The notes: generated from the sequence alone by a model not told the origin. A DNA stretch of 64,000 nucleotides from Streptomyces anulatus (GCF_000721175.1 NZ_JOEZ01000024.1:1-64000), one strand, 5' to 3'; positions 36,912 through 46,152 are shown, counted from the stretch's first letter. Numbers and translations: made by a program.

Positions 36912-38330
36912 TCAGCCCATCTCTTCCAACGCCTTGCCCTTGGTCTCCTTCACGAACTTCAGCACGAAGGGGATCGAGAGCACGGCGAAGCAGGCGTAGA
37001 TGACGTACGTCCCCGAGAGGTTCCAGTCGGCGAGGCTGGGGAAGCTGGCGGTGATCGCCCAGTTGGCGATCCACTGCGCGAAGACGGCGACGCCGAGGGC
37101 GGCGGCGCGCAGGCGGTTCGGGAACATCTCGCCCAGGAAGACCCAGACGACGACACCCCACGACAGGGCGAAGAAGAGCACGAAGGTGTGGGCGGCGATG
37201 AGTGCCACCACGCCCTGCGTCTCGGGCAGCTTGCCGTCGACCAGGTCGGCGGAGAAGGCCCAGGCCTCGACGGCGAGCGCGAGCGCCATGCCGACGGAGC
37301 CGACGAGGGCGAGCGGCCTGCGGCCCACGCGGTCCACCAGCACCATCGCGATCACCGTGCCGATGATGTTGATGATCGAGGTGGTGAACGAGTAGAAGAA
37401 CGAGTCGGTCGGGTCGACGCCGACGGACTGCCACAGCGTCGCCGAGTAGTAGAACGCGACGTTGATGCCGACGAGCTGCTGGAACATCGACAGGCCGATA
37501 CCGACCCAGACGATGGGGAGGAAGAAGAAGCGGCTGCCGAGCAGGTCCTTGAAGGAGGCCTTGTGCTCGCGGTGCATGGCGGTCTCGATCTCGGCCACCC
37601 GGGCGTCGAGGTCGACGTTCTTCCCTTCGACCTCTTCGAGGATCTTGCGGGCCTCGGCCTTCTTGCCGACCGAGATGAGGAAGCGCGGGGACTCGGGGAT
37701 GGCGAAGGACAGCAGCCCGTACAGGACGGCCGGGACGACCATCACGCCGAGCATCCACTGCCAGGCCTCCAGGCCCAGGATCTCGCCGCGCTGGTCGCCG
37801 TCGGCGATCTGCAGGACGGCGTAGTTGACCAGCTGGGAGATGGCGATGCCGATGACGATCGCGGCCTGCTGGAAGGAGCCGAGCCGGCCGCGGTAGGCGG
37901 GCGGGGAGACCTCGGCGATGTAGGCCGGGCCGATCACGGAGGCCATGCCGATGGCGAAGCCGCCGATGATGCGCCACATCGCCAGGTCCCAGAGGGCGAA
38001 CGGCAGTGCGGAGCCGATCGCGCTGGCCGTGAAGAGCACCGAGGCGATCTGCATGCAGCGGATGCGGCCGATCCGGTCCGCGATCCGGCCGGCGGTGGCG
38101 GCGCCGATCGCACAGCCGATCAGCGCGATGGCGATGACCTGGGCGAGCGTGCCGGAGCCGATGTCGTACCGGTCGCGGATCGCCTCGACGGCCCCGTTGA
38201 TGACGGAGCTGTCGTAGCCGAAGAGGAAGCCGCCCATCGCCGCGGCCGCGGTGATGAAGATGACATGGCCGAGGTGGTCCGGATGGGCCGCTCGGGCCCC
38301 GGACGCGGGTCCGTTCGCTGTGCTGGTCAC
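36912..38330 (-). CDS. glcP: Glucose permease GlcP (MFS sugar porter)
   Basis: Major facilitator sugar transporter of 472 aa with 12 membrane segments, the main glucose uptake system of Streptomyces, which lack a glucose PTS. Sugar-porter signatures are visible: GRIADRIGRIRCM (loop 2-3), PESPRFLI (end of the N-half), QQLVGINVAFYYS (helix 7) and VDRVGRRPLAL (loop 8-9). GTG at 38330 gives the S. coelicolor-like N-terminus TSTANGPASG. Length equals what I recall for S. coelicolor GlcP. A plausible promoter lies about 105-135 bp upstream. Confidence 0.93.
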   Translation of the reverse strand: MTSTANGPASGARAAHPDHLGHVIFITAAAAMGGFLFGYDSSVINGAVEAIRDRYDIGSGTLAQVIAIALIGCAIGAATAGRIADRIGRIRCMQIASVLFTASAIGSALPFALWDLAMWRIIGGFAIGMASVIGPAYIAEVSPPAYRGRLGSFQQAAIVIGIAISQLVNYAVLQIADGDQRGEILGLEAWQWMLGVMVVPAVLYGLLSFAIPESPRFLISVGKKAEARKILEEVEGKNVDLDARVAEIETAMHREHKASFKDLLGSRFFFLPIVWVGIGLSMFQQLVGINVAFYYSATLWQSVGVDPTDSFFYSFTTSIINIIGTVIAMVLVDRVGRRPLALVGSVGMALALAVEAWAFSADLVDGKLPETQGVVALIAAHTFVLFFALSWGVVVWVFLGEMFPNRLRAAALGVAVFAQWIANWAITASFPSLADWNLSGTYVIYACFAVLSIPFVLKFVKETKGKALEEMG

Positions 38331-38435
38331 GTGAACTCCTGATGCCTGGCCGCAAGTCAGACGTGGGGGGTGAGCCTTCCCAGTGGGGCACAACATCCGG
38401 CCCGCCACCACTTGAAGGCGAAATCAACTTTGCAG

Positions 38436-38463
38436 AGGTTATGCGTTCAGGAAGCGAAGTCAA
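38436..38463 (-). promoter_or_regulatory. Possible glcP promoter
   Basis: On the minus strand TTGACT and TAACCT are separated by 16 bp, resembling a vegetative sigma promoter. The AGAGGTT motif overlapping the -10 recurs as an inverted copy near 38510. The match is moderate and start-site data would be needed. Confidence 0.4.
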
Positions 38464-38535
38464 ACAGCGGGTCCACGCCCGTGCACCCAGGAGCAGACAA
38501 AAGGTGCGTTGAACCTCTGATGATTCGGTCCGGAG

Positions 38536-41500
38536 TCAGCGCAGCCGCTGGCTGATGACCTTCGAGACGCCGTCGCCCTGCATGGACACGCCGTACAGCG
38601 CGTCGGCGACCTCCATCGTCCGCTTCTGGTGCGTGATCACGATCAGCTGGGAGCTCTCCTGGAGTTCCTCCATGATCCGGATCAGCCGCTGCAGGTTGGT
38701 GTCGTCGAGCGCGGCCTCGACCTCGTCCATCACATAGAACGGACTGGGCCGGGCCTTGAAGATCGAGACCAGCAGCGCAACCGCCGTCAGGGACCGCTCG
38801 CCGCCCGACAGCAGGGAGAGCCGCTTCACCTTCTTGCCCGGCGGGCGCGCCTCGACGTCCACTCCGGTGGCGAGCATGTTGTCCGGGTCGGTCAGGATGA
38901 GCCGCCCCTCGCCGCCGGGGAAGAGCCGCGAGAAGACGCCCTCGAACTCCCGGGCGGTGTCCCGGTAGGCCTCCGTGAAGACCTGCTCGACCCGCTCGTC
39001 GACCTCCTTGATGACCTGGAGCAGATCGGCCCGGGTCTTCTTCAGGTCTTCAAGCTGCTCGGACAGGAACTTGTGCCGTTCCTCCAGCGCCGAGAACTCC
39101 TCAAGGGCGAGCGGATTCACCTTCCCGAGTTGCTGGTACGCCCGTTCGGCCGACCGCAGCCGCTTCTCCTGCTCGGCACGCAGATACGCCTTCGGCTGGT
39201 TACGGGGATGCTCCGGGTCCTCCGGAAGCTCCTCGCCCTCCGCGGCGGGCGAGGGCGGCACGAGCTGGTCCGGCCCGTACTCGGAGACCAGCCCCGCGGG
39301 CTCCACGCCCAGCTCCTCCAGGGCCTTCGTCTCCAGCTGCTCGATCCGCAGCCGCTTCTCCGCGCCCAGCACCTCGCCCCGGTGGACCGAGTCGGTGAGC
39401 TTGTCCAGCTCCCCCTTCAGCGCGCGGCCCCGCTCGCGCTCGACGGCCAGCTCGCGCTCCCGCTCGCCCTTCGCCGCCTCGGCCGACGTCCGCTCCTGGT
39501 CGGCCCGTACGAGGGACACCTCGACGTGCGCCAGCAGCTGACGGGCCCCCGATGCCACGGCGGTGGCGACCTCGGCCTCGTACCGCAGCCGGGCCCGGCG
39601 CTGTTCGGCACGGGTGCGCGCCTCCCGTTCGGCGCGGGCGGCCCGGTCCAGCGAATCGGCGCGCCCTGCCAGCGCCTTGACCCGCTCCTCGTGCGTACGG
39701 GCCTGGAGCCGGGCCTCCATCTCGGTCTGGCGGGCGTTGGCCCCGTCGGCGGCGAGCCGGTCCCGCACGGACGTGTCGGGCTCCTCCTCGGCCGGAGCCT
39801 CCTCGGCGACCAGCAGCCGTTCGGCCAGTTCCCCGGCCTCCTCCGTCGCCCGCTCCAGGGCCTCCTGGGCGCGGGCCGCGGACGCGGTCATGCGCTCGGC
39901 CTCGCCCGCCGCACCCCTGGCCTGCCCGGCGAGCCGGCCGAGCTGCTGGGCGAAGCCGGACTTCTCCCGCTCGGCCGCCCGGCGGCGCTCCCCCAGCTCC
40001 TCGACGAGCGCGGTCCGCTCCGCGCGCCGCTCCCCCGCCCGCCGCTGGGCCCCCGCGAGCTCCTCGCACCGTACGGCGAGGTCGGCCAGTTCGGCGGCGG
40101 CCTCGTCGACGGAGGCCTGCACCTCCAGGAGGCTGGGCGCCCCGGCCGACCCACCGTGCGCGAAGTGGGCGGAGAGCACGTCCCCTTCACCGGTCACCGC
40201 GGTCAGCCCGGGGTGCGCGGCGACCAGTCCCTCCGCGTCCTCCAGCGTCCCGACGACCACCATGTCCTGTACGAGGCGGCGTACGGCCCCGACCAGCGCG
40301 GCGGGCCCTCGCACGAGGTCGGCGACGGCGGGCGCGGCGAGGGCGGTGGCCGTCCCGGCGCGGCCGTTCGGGAGGACGGCGCCGTCCGGACCGCCGTGCT
40401 GCGCGGCGGGCTCCGGGTCCGTGCCACCCTGCGCCGCCGACTCGGGTTCCGTGCCACCCTGCGCGGGCAGCACGGCGGGCGCGGGATGCGCAGCCTCCTC
40501 CCGTACGTGCACCTGCTCCGGTACGTGGTGGGGCCGGGGGTCGGCGGAGCTGCTGGGGTCCGCGCCCAGCAGCATCGCCGCGCGCCCCGCGTCCCGTTCG
40601 CGCAGCAGCCGGATCGCGTCGGCGGCCGTGGCCGGGTCCGTGACGGCCACCGCGTCCGCCGCCGTGCCGAGGGCGGCCGCGACCGGGATCTCGTACCCGG
40701 GCTCGACGGTGAGCAGTTCGGCGGCCGGGCCGAGGAGTCCGGCCAGCCGGTCCCGGGCCCCGAGCAGCGCGCCGGTGCCGTCCTTGCGGCGCAGCCCCAG
40801 GGCCAGTGCCTCGTGCCGGGCCGCCACGGCGGCGCGCCTGCGCTCGGCGGCCGTGGCCTCCTCGCGGGCCGTGCTGTGGGCGGCCTGAGCCTCGGCGAGG
40901 GCCCGCTTGGCCTCCTCGTGCCGTGCGGCCAGCTCCTCGTCGTCCGCGTCCAGTCCGTCGACCTCGGCCTTGAGCTGCTCGTACTCCTCCTGGGCGCGCA
41001 CCGCGCGCTCCTGCGCCTCGTCGCGCGCGGCGGCCAGCCGGTCGATCTCGGCCTGTGCCGAACCGGCCCGGCTGCGGGCCGCGTTGACCTGGCCGTTGAG
41101 CCGGGCGAGCCCTTCGCGCCGGTCCGCGATGGCGCGGGCGGCGTCCTTGAGCCGACGCTCCTCCGCGACCAGTTCGCGTTCCAGGTCGGCACGGTGGGCG
41201 ACGGTGTCCTCCAGCGCGTGTTCGGCCGCCTCCAGGGCCGCCGTCAGCTCCGCCTCCTGCTCGCGGATCCGGGCGGCCTCGCGCTCCAGGTCCTCGGGGT
41301 CGCGACCCCGGCGCTCATCGGCGGGCGCCTCGGAGGCGCTGCGGACCCGCGCGTCGGCCAGCGAGATCGTGCCGCGGACCCGCTCGGCCAGCTGCGACAG
41401 GTCGTACCAGGTCTGCTGGGCTCGCTGGAGCCGGGGCGCGAGCCGGCGCACCTCGCCCTCCAGCTCGGCCTCCCGGGCCAGCGCCGTCCTCAGCTCCGCC

Positions 41501-42276
41501 TCGGCCGCGTCCTTGCGCTTCTTCAGTTCCGCCTCGTCGGCGATCTCGTCGCGCAGCGCGTCCCGCAGGGTCACCAGGTCGTCCGCGAGGAGCCGGAGCC
41601 GGGCATCGCGCAGGTCGGCCTGGATGACGGCGGCCCGGCGGGCCACGGCCGCCTGCCGGCCGAGCGGTTTGAGCTGGCGGCGCAGCTCGTCGGTGAGGTC
41701 CTGGACCCGGGCCAGGTTGGCGCCCATCGCGTCCAGCTTCCGCAGCGCCTTCTCTTTCCGCTTGCGGTGCTTGAGCACGCCCGCGGCCTCCTCGATGAAG
41801 GCCCGGCGGCCCATCGGGTCGGCGTGCAGCACGGAGTCCAGCTGGCCCTGTCCGACGATGACGTGCATCTCACGGCCGATACCGGAGTCGGAGAGGAGTT
41901 CCTGGATGTCGAGCAGCCGGCAGGTGTCGCCATTGATCTGGTATTCGCTGCCGCCATTGCGGAACATGATCCGAGTGATCGTCACTTCCGCGTACTCGAT
42001 GGGCAATGCGCCGTCGGAATTGTCGATGGTCAACGACACTTCGGCGCGGCCGAGCGGGGGCCGCCCGGTGGTCCCGGCGAAGATCACGTCTTCCATCTTG
42101 CCGCCGCGCAGGGATTTGGCGCCCTGTTCCCCCATGACCCAGGACAGCGCGTCCACCACATTGGACTTTCCGGATCCATTGGGACCGACGACGCAGGTGA
42201 TCCCCGGTTCGAACCGCAGGGTGGTGGCGGACGCGAACGATTTGAAACCACGCAGGGTCAGGGCCTTGAGGTGCAC
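38536..42276 (-). CDS. smc: Chromosome partition protein SMC
   Basis: Condensin ATPase of 1246 aa that organises and segregates chromosomes, especially at sporulation septation. The N-terminal head carries Walker A (GPNGSGKSNVVDALSWVMGE, residues 32-51). Two long Glu/Arg/Ala-rich coiled coils flank a hinge at about residues 500-690. The C-terminal head has LSGGERSLTAVALL (near 1155) and the Walker B YVMDEVEAALDD. The hinge contains an unusual low-complexity insertion, noted separately. It lies upstream of glcP on the same strand. Confidence 0.97.
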   Translation of the reverse strand: MHLKALTLRGFKSFASATTLRFEPGITCVVGPNGSGKSNVVDALSWVMGEQGAKSLRGGKMEDVIFAGTTGRPPLGRAEVSLTIDNSDGALPIEYAEVTITRIMFRNGGSEYQINGDTCRLLDIQELLSDSGIGREMHVIVGQGQLDSVLHADPMGRRAFIEEAAGVLKHRKRKEKALRKLDAMGANLARVQDLTDELRRQLKPLGRQAAVARRAAVIQADLRDARLRLLADDLVTLRDALRDEIADEAELKKRKDAAEAELRTALAREAELEGEVRRLAPRLQRAQQTWYDLSQLAERVRGTISLADARVRSASEAPADERRGRDPEDLEREAARIREQEAELTAALEAAEHALEDTVAHRADLERELVAEERRLKDAARAIADRREGLARLNGQVNAARSRAGSAQAEIDRLAAARDEAQERAVRAQEEYEQLKAEVDGLDADDEELAARHEEAKRALAEAQAAHSTAREEATAAERRRAAVAARHEALALGLRRKDGTGALLGARDRLAGLLGPAAELLTVEPGYEIPVAAALGTAADAVAVTDPATAADAIRLLRERDAGRAAMLLGADPSSSADPRPHHVPEQVHVREEAAHPAPAVLPAQGGTEPESAAQGGTDPEPAAQHGGPDGAVLPNGRAGTATALAAPAVADLVRGPAALVGAVRRLVQDMVVVGTLEDAEGLVAAHPGLTAVTGEGDVLSAHFAHGGSAGAPSLLEVQASVDEAAAELADLAVRCEELAGAQRRAGERRAERTALVEELGERRRAAEREKSGFAQQLGRLAGQARGAAGEAERMTASAARAQEALERATEEAGELAERLLVAEEAPAEEEPDTSVRDRLAADGANARQTEMEARLQARTHEERVKALAGRADSLDRAARAEREARTRAEQRRARLRYEAEVATAVASGARQLLAHVEVSLVRADQERTSAEAAKGERERELAVERERGRALKGELDKLTDSVHRGEVLGAEKRLRIEQLETKALEELGVEPAGLVSEYGPDQLVPPSPAAEGEELPEDPEHPRNQPKAYLRAEQEKRLRSAERAYQQLGKVNPLALEEFSALEERHKFLSEQLEDLKKTRADLLQVIKEVDERVEQVFTEAYRDTAREFEGVFSRLFPGGEGRLILTDPDNMLATGVDVEARPPGKKVKRLSLLSGGERSLTAVALLVSIFKARPSPFYVMDEVEAALDDTNLQRLIRIMEELQESSQLIVITHQKRTMEVADALYGVSMQGDGVSKVISQRLR
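40411..40464 (-). repeat. 30-bp tandem duplication in the smc hinge insertion
   Basis: Two copies of a 30-bp unit (24 bp near-identical blocks at 40411-40434 and 40441-40464, ending in GTGCCACCCTGCGC) encode the repeated peptide AQGGTEPESA / AQGGTDPEPA. A third, weaker unit AQHGGPDG follows. The repeats lie in a Pro/Gln/Gly-rich insertion of about 75 residues within the hinge. Confidence 0.85.
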
Positions 42277-42599
42277 GCCGCCGGACTCTACCTTTCGCTC
42301 TCGGTTTCGCTGATGAAGGTGCAGGGCACATCAGACGTTAAGCGAAGGCCGGTACGTCCGGGGTGGGGGCCGGGCAAAGAAAAAGGGACGCCGAAGCGTC
42401 CCTGTGAATCTTGCTGGTGTCGCTCTGTGAATCCAGCTACGGCCCTGCGCGGTGCATCGCAGAACAACCGGACAACGACGCCCCCGGTGCTGCGGGGACC
42501 CCGGTGTTCGGGGACGGCGATCCGTGACGCAGGACGAATCAGAGGTGTTCCGAGGCTACTGAGCGTGCCCGGCCCGACCGGCCCGAAGGGCCGTCATGG
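42277..42599. other. Intergenic region upstream of smc
   Basis: This 323-bp stretch contains the terminator of the upstream 70-aa gene (annotated separately) and, nearer smc, DNA that should hold the smc promoter. Nothing else with coding or repeat character was seen. Confidence 0.5.
42375..42404 (-). terminator. Rho-independent terminator after the 70-aa coiled-coil gene
   Basis: On the minus strand AGGGACGC-TTCG-GCGTCCCT is followed by TTTTTCTTT, a textbook terminator with a UUCG tetraloop. It separates the small gene from smc. Confidence 0.9.
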
Positions 42600-42812
42600 T
42601 CAGGTCAGCGCAGGCTCGCCCTGGGGTACGTCGATGTCGATGCTGTCAAGCAGCGACTCCTGGTGCTGGGCGGCGGCGTTGAGCGCGTCGTTCTCGTCCT
42701 GGATCCGGTTGAGCTCGGATTCCAGGTCCTGGACGCGCTGCTGGAGCCGTCGCATCTCGGCGAGGAGTCGCGGGTCGGAACCGCCGACGTAACCGAGAAG
42801 CGCCTTTGCCAT
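42600..42812 (-). CDS. Small coiled-coil protein (70 aa), unknown function
   Basis: Conserved-looking small protein of 70 aa. After a short hydrophobic start (MAKALLGYVGG) it is one amphipathic coiled coil with heptads through LLAEMRRLQQRVQDLESELN, ending in an acidic tail. A ribosome site (GGAGGA) precedes the ATG. It sits between smc and acylphosphatase and has its own terminator, so it is an independent unit. I do not recognise a named family; a septum or SMC link is only suggested by position. Confidence 0.75.
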   Translation of the reverse strand: MAKALLGYVGGSDPRLLAEMRRLQQRVQDLESELNRIQDENDALNAAAQHQESLLDSIDIDVPQGEPALT

Positions 42813-43249
42813 GATGGATGGTCCTCCACAATGAGTGACCGACCGATGCGGTGTGGGTCGTCAGGGGATCGCACCCGCGGTGCTCGGCAGGGCTCTGTCA
42901 CCACTGCGGTTCTGCTGCTTATCAGCTCTACCGAACAGCTAAGGTGCGCGGGGTTTTCAGCGTCTCACCAAAAAGTTTGACGGTCAACACGATCACACCC
43001 TGTGTACCCGGGTGTCCCGGGGTCGCGCGGCCGGACGATCATGCGGCGCGACTCTCCTGCGGGACCCCGAGGGGTGCGCGGATCTTCGTCAATGCCGCAG
43101 CCTTGCACGACATCCCGTATCTGGCAACCATCGGCCGCCGCCGGGTCCCGTCGCAGGTCATTTCGGGTGCGGGGCCCGGGCCGGCGTTCCGGTGACCGTT
43201 CGGCGCACGGCGTTCACCGAGCGGATCCGATGGGCCGCGCGGGGCGGGA
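42813..43249. other. Intergenic region between acylphosphatase and the coiled-coil gene, no gene seen
   Basis: This 437-bp gap lies between two same-strand genes. Open frames here have no ribosome site or family resemblance. The AT-richer part (about 42905-42995) includes TTGACC on the minus strand and probably carries the promoter of the 70-aa gene. The rest shows only short GC palindromes. Confidence 0.5.
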
Positions 43250-43531
43250 TCAACGGATGGCGAATCCGTCGTATCCACCGCGCGGGGTGTCCCAGATCTC
43301 AGTGACTCCGTCCACGCGCCCGGGTGTGTCGTCGGACCGCAGCCAGTCCAGCAGACGGTGGCAATTGTCACGTGGCCCTTCGGCCACGATCTGCACCCTG
43401 CCGTCGTCGAGATTGAGTGCGAAGCCGATGAGACCCCCGATCTCCAAAGCATTTGCCCTGGTGAACCAGCGGAAGCCTACTTGCTGTACTCGGCCGCGTA
43501 CCCAGACGACGAGGCGCGCTTCTTCGTTCAT
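43250..43531 (-). CDS. acyP: Acylphosphatase
   Basis: Small enzyme of 93 aa hydrolysing acyl-phosphate bonds. The signature [20 protein letters not shown] contains the catalytic Arg in the phosphate-binding loop, and [17 protein letters not shown] provides the catalytic Asn. Length is typical. It stands alone on the minus strand, divergent from the CAP-domain gene. Confidence 0.95.
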   Translation of the reverse strand: MNEEARLVVWVRGRVQQVGFRWFTRANALEIGGLIGFALNLDDGRVQIVAEGPRDNCHRLLDWLRSDDTPGRVDGVTEIWDTPRGGYDGFAIR

Positions 43532-43610
43532 GCCCGAACGCTAACCGGCCAATTGCACTCGAAGCACGTCGCCCCCTTTGACCCATGGGCTACAGTCCCG
43601 TCGCAACAGT

Positions 43611-43628
43611 CTCACTCGATCGAGTGAG
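43611..43628. promoter_or_regulatory. 18-bp perfect palindrome, operator-like
   Basis: CTCACTCGATCGAGTGAG is a perfect palindrome about 125 bp upstream of the CAP-domain gene and 80 bp upstream of acylphosphatase. Two further TCGATCAA half-like copies lie downstream at about 43651 and 43692. The core ACTCGATCGAGT also occurs at 33687-33698. Confidence 0.5.
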
Positions 43629-43751
43629 CATCGGACGCGTGTCGACGGAAAGTCGATCAAGCGGCATTCGCTCCGCGTGCGACCGAATTCGATCAACGGG
43701 GCAGTCGAGTGACGCCGCAACGGCGTCCGGAGTATCAGGAAGGCACAGCGC

Positions 43752-44744
43752 ATGGGACGCCACCGACGATCCGCCGCAGGCCCCGCCGCTGAAGAACCCG
43801 CGGCCGGGGCCGCTTCCCGGCACCGGGGTACGCGCCGGAAGAAGTCCGCCGTGCCGATCCGCACCGGGCTCCTCGGCGTCTCGGCGGCCGTGGCCGTCGG
43901 CGCGGTCGCCGTCGCCTCCGGCCTGCTCCCCGGCGGTGACACCTACACCTCGGGCAACACCACCGCCGCCGACCAGGTGCGCTCCGGTGGCGCTCCGGAC
44001 CTGCTGACGCAGGGCGGCAGCTCCACCGCGCCGGCCGACCGGTCCTCCTCACCGACCAGCCGGGGCAGCGAGCGCCCGGAGGCGCCGAGCAAGAGCCCGT
44101 CGAAGACTCCGTCCAAGACGTCCTCCAAGACGCCCTCCAAGACGTCCTCCAAAACGCCCTCCGCCTCGGCCTCGCCCTCGAAGACCCCGTCGAAGCCGGC
44201 CGCGCCCTCCACGTCGAAGAAGCCGGCCGCCACCCCTTCCGAGAAGTCGAAGGCCCCCACCCCGGCCCCGGAGAAGAGCTCCGCCCCGGCGAGCAGGACC
44301 CCGGCGCCGCCCAAGACTTCCGCCGCCCCGCCGCCGCCCAGCAAGAAGCCGAGCCCTTCCCCCACCGACGCCTCCGCACGCACCGAGGTGCTGGCGCTGG
44401 TGAACCAGGAGCGTGCGAAGGCCGGCTGCTCCCCGCTGTCCACCAGCGCCCCGCTGACCTCGCTCGCGCAGAACTTCAGCGAGGACATGGCGGCCCGCGG
44501 CTTCTTCGACCACACGGACCCGGACGGCGACACTCCCTGGGACCGGGCCGCGCAGGCCGGTGTCCAGGGGCTCGGCGCGGAGAACATCGCCCGCGGCCAG
44601 GCGGACGCCCAGGCCGTCATGACGGCCTGGATGAACAGCGAAGGCCACCGGGCGAACATTCTCAACTGCGACTACAAGACCATCGGCATCGGCGTCCACG
44701 AGGGCTCCGGCGGCCCGTGGTGGGTCCAGAACTTCGGCTTCTGA
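43752..44744 (+). CDS. Secreted CAP-domain (SCP/PR-1-like) protein
   Basis: Exported protein of 330 aa. A basic N-terminus and a hydrophobic segment (about residues 36-60) form a signal anchor or signal peptide. Residues 85-205 are a long Ser/Lys/Pro/Thr linker with SKTPSKTS-type repeats, probably wall-spanning. The C-terminal 120 residues are a CAP domain: LALVNQERAKAGCSPL, then SEDMAARGFFDHTDPDG and MNSEGHRANILN. CAP proteins of bacteria are often wall-associated; the exact function is unknown. A clear AGGAAGG ribosome site precedes the ATG. Confidence 0.92.
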   Translation: MGRHRRSAAGPAAEEPAAGAASRHRGTRRKKSAVPIRTGLLGVSAAVAVGAVAVASGLLPGGDTYTSGNTTAADQVRSGGAPDLLTQGGSSTAPADRSSSPTSRGSERPEAPSKSPSKTPSKTSSKTPSKTSSKTPSASASPSKTPSKPAAPSTSKKPAATPSEKSKAPTPAPEKSSAPASRTPAPPKTSAAPPPPSKKPSPSPTDASARTEVLALVNQERAKAGCSPLSTSAPLTSLAQNFSEDMAARGFFDHTDPDGDTPWDRAAQAGVQGLGAENIARGQADAQAVMTAWMNSEGHRANILNCDYKTIGIGVHEGSGGPWWVQNFGF

Positions 44745-44774
44745 CCGGAGCGGTCCGGACCGTCCACCGGCCAC

Positions 44775-44828
44775 CTACTCCCGCACAGCGCTCCCTCGGG
44801 GTGAGCACTGCGCGGGAGTAAGCTTTTG
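44775..44828 (+). terminator. Terminator hairpin after the CAP gene, overlapping the HxlR leader
   Basis: TACTCCCGC-ACAGCGCT pairs with AGCACTG-CGCGGGAGTA and is followed by AGCTTTTGG. It ends just 3 bp before the HxlR start codon, so it could both terminate the CAP transcript and fold the HxlR leader. Confidence 0.75.
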
Positions 44829-44830
44829 GT

Positions 44831-45217
44831 ATGGCCAGCGATACGGACAGCCTCGCGTTCGACGTCTTCTCCCGTCAGTGCCCCTCGCGCTCGACGCTGG
44901 AGCATGTCACCGGGCGTTGGGGCGGTCTGACGCTCGGCGCCCTGTACGAGGAGAGCCTCCGCTTCAACGAGCTGCGCCGCCGGGTCGACGGGGTCAGCGA
45001 GAAGATGCTCTCCCAGACCCTGCACGCGCTGGAACGCGACGGGCTCGTCCTGCGGGAGGCCCAGCCGGTCAACCCGCCGCGCGTGGACTACGAGCTCACC
45101 CCGCTCGGCCGCGAGGTCACCGAGAAGCTCCTCGGGCTGATCCACCTCGTGGAGGGGCGGATGGGCGACGTGCTCTCCGCCCGTGCGCGTTACGACGAGG
45201 CGCGCGGCGGTCGCTGA
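44831..45217 (+). CDS. HxlR-family winged-helix regulator
   Basis: DNA-binding protein of 128 aa. The HxlR signature is present: [22 protein letters not shown] at the N-terminus (Cys17), then [20 protein letters not shown] and [11 protein letters not shown] for the winged helix. HxlR members often sense redox or aldehydes through the N-terminal Cys. No target is evident; the gene upstream encodes the CAP protein. Its 3' end overlaps the convergent fpg gene by 28 bp. Confidence 0.9.
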   Translation: MASDTDSLAFDVFSRQCPSRSTLEHVTGRWGGLTLGALYEESLRFNELRRRVDGVSEKMLSQTLHALERDGLVLREAQPVNPPRVDYELTPLGREVTEKLLGLIHLVEGRMGDVLSARARYDEARGGR

Positions 45218-46050
45218 CAGCGCGGGCAGTAGTAGCTGGAGCGGTTCATCCAGGCGCGGCGGCGCATCGGAGTGCCGCACCGGTGGCAGGGCTCTCCCTC
45301 CCGGCCGTACGCGTCGAGCGAGCGGTCGAAGTAGCCGGACTCGCCGTTCACGTTGACGTACAGGCTGTCGAAGCTGGTGCCGCCCTGGGCGAGCGCCGCG
45401 TTCATGACGTCTCGGGCGTGGCCGAGCAGCTCGGCGGACTTGGGACGGGTCAGGGTCGCGGTGGGCCGGTCGTAGTGCAGCTTGGCGCGCCAGAGCGCCT
45501 CGTCCGCGTAGATGTTGCCGACGCCGCTGATCAGCGACTGGTCGAGCAGGGCACGCTTGACCGTCGTACGGCGCAGGCGCAGCGCGGTGTGGAACGCGGC
45601 GTCGTCGAAGAGCGGGTCGAGGGGGTCCCGGGCGATGTGCGCGATGGTGTCCGGCAGGCCGTCGGGGGTGTTGTCGTGCAGCGAGAGCCCGCCGAAGGTG
45701 CGCTGGTCGACGAAGCGCAGCTCGGTGCCGAGCGCGTCGTCGAACCGCATCCGGATCCGCAGGTGCTTCTCGTCGGGCGCGTCAGCGGGCTGCACCAGCA
45801 GCTGTCCGCTCATGCCGAGGTGGCCTAGGAGCGAGGCGGAGGCCTCGTCGATCGGCACCCAGAGGTACTTGCCGCGGCGCATCGCCGCCCCGAAGCGGAC
45901 TCCGCGCAGCCGGGCGGCGAAGTCGACGCCGCCCGCGAGGTGCCGGCGGACCGAGCGCGGGTGCAGGACCTCGACCTCGCTGACGGTGCGGCCGCTGACC
46001 CAGCGCTCGAGGCCCCGGCGTACGACTTCGACCTCGGGCAGCTCAGGCAC
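45190..46050 (-). CDS. fpg: Formamidopyrimidine-DNA glycosylase (Fpg/MutM)
   Basis: Base-excision repair enzyme of 286 aa removing 8-oxoguanine and related lesions, with AP-lyase activity. The catalytic N-terminus [13 protein letters not shown] (Pro1, Glu2 after Met removal), the helix-two-turn-helix [19 protein letters not shown] and a C-terminal zinc finger ([11 protein letters not shown] to YYCPRC) are intact. It ends inside the HxlR gene. It follows rnc on the same strand, an order common in actinobacteria. Confidence 0.96.
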   Translation of the reverse strand: MPELPEVEVVRRGLERWVSGRTVSEVEVLHPRSVRRHLAGGVDFAARLRGVRFGAAMRRGKYLWVPIDEASASLLGHLGMSGQLLVQPADAPDEKHLRIRMRFDDALGTELRFVDQRTFGGLSLHDNTPDGLPDTIAHIARDPLDPLFDDAAFHTALRLRRTTVKRALLDQSLISGVGNIYADEALWRAKLHYDRPTATLTRPKSAELLGHARDVMNAALAQGGTSFDSLYVNVNGESGYFDRSLDAYGREGEPCHRCGTPMRRRAWMNRSSYYCPRCQRPPRASS

Positions 46051-46152
46051 GATGCACTACTCCAGACACGACGACGGCGGTACGGGAGCGGGTCCACCGA
46101 GGACCGCTCCCCGGGACGTACGGGAGAGCCGTGTACGGGCTCCCCGGGACAG

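Noticed and set aside
38629..42792. 1387-codon plus-strand frame antisense to smc
   Set aside because: Long antisense frames are expected in high-GC coding DNA; composition is low-complexity and no ribosome site or family match is seen.
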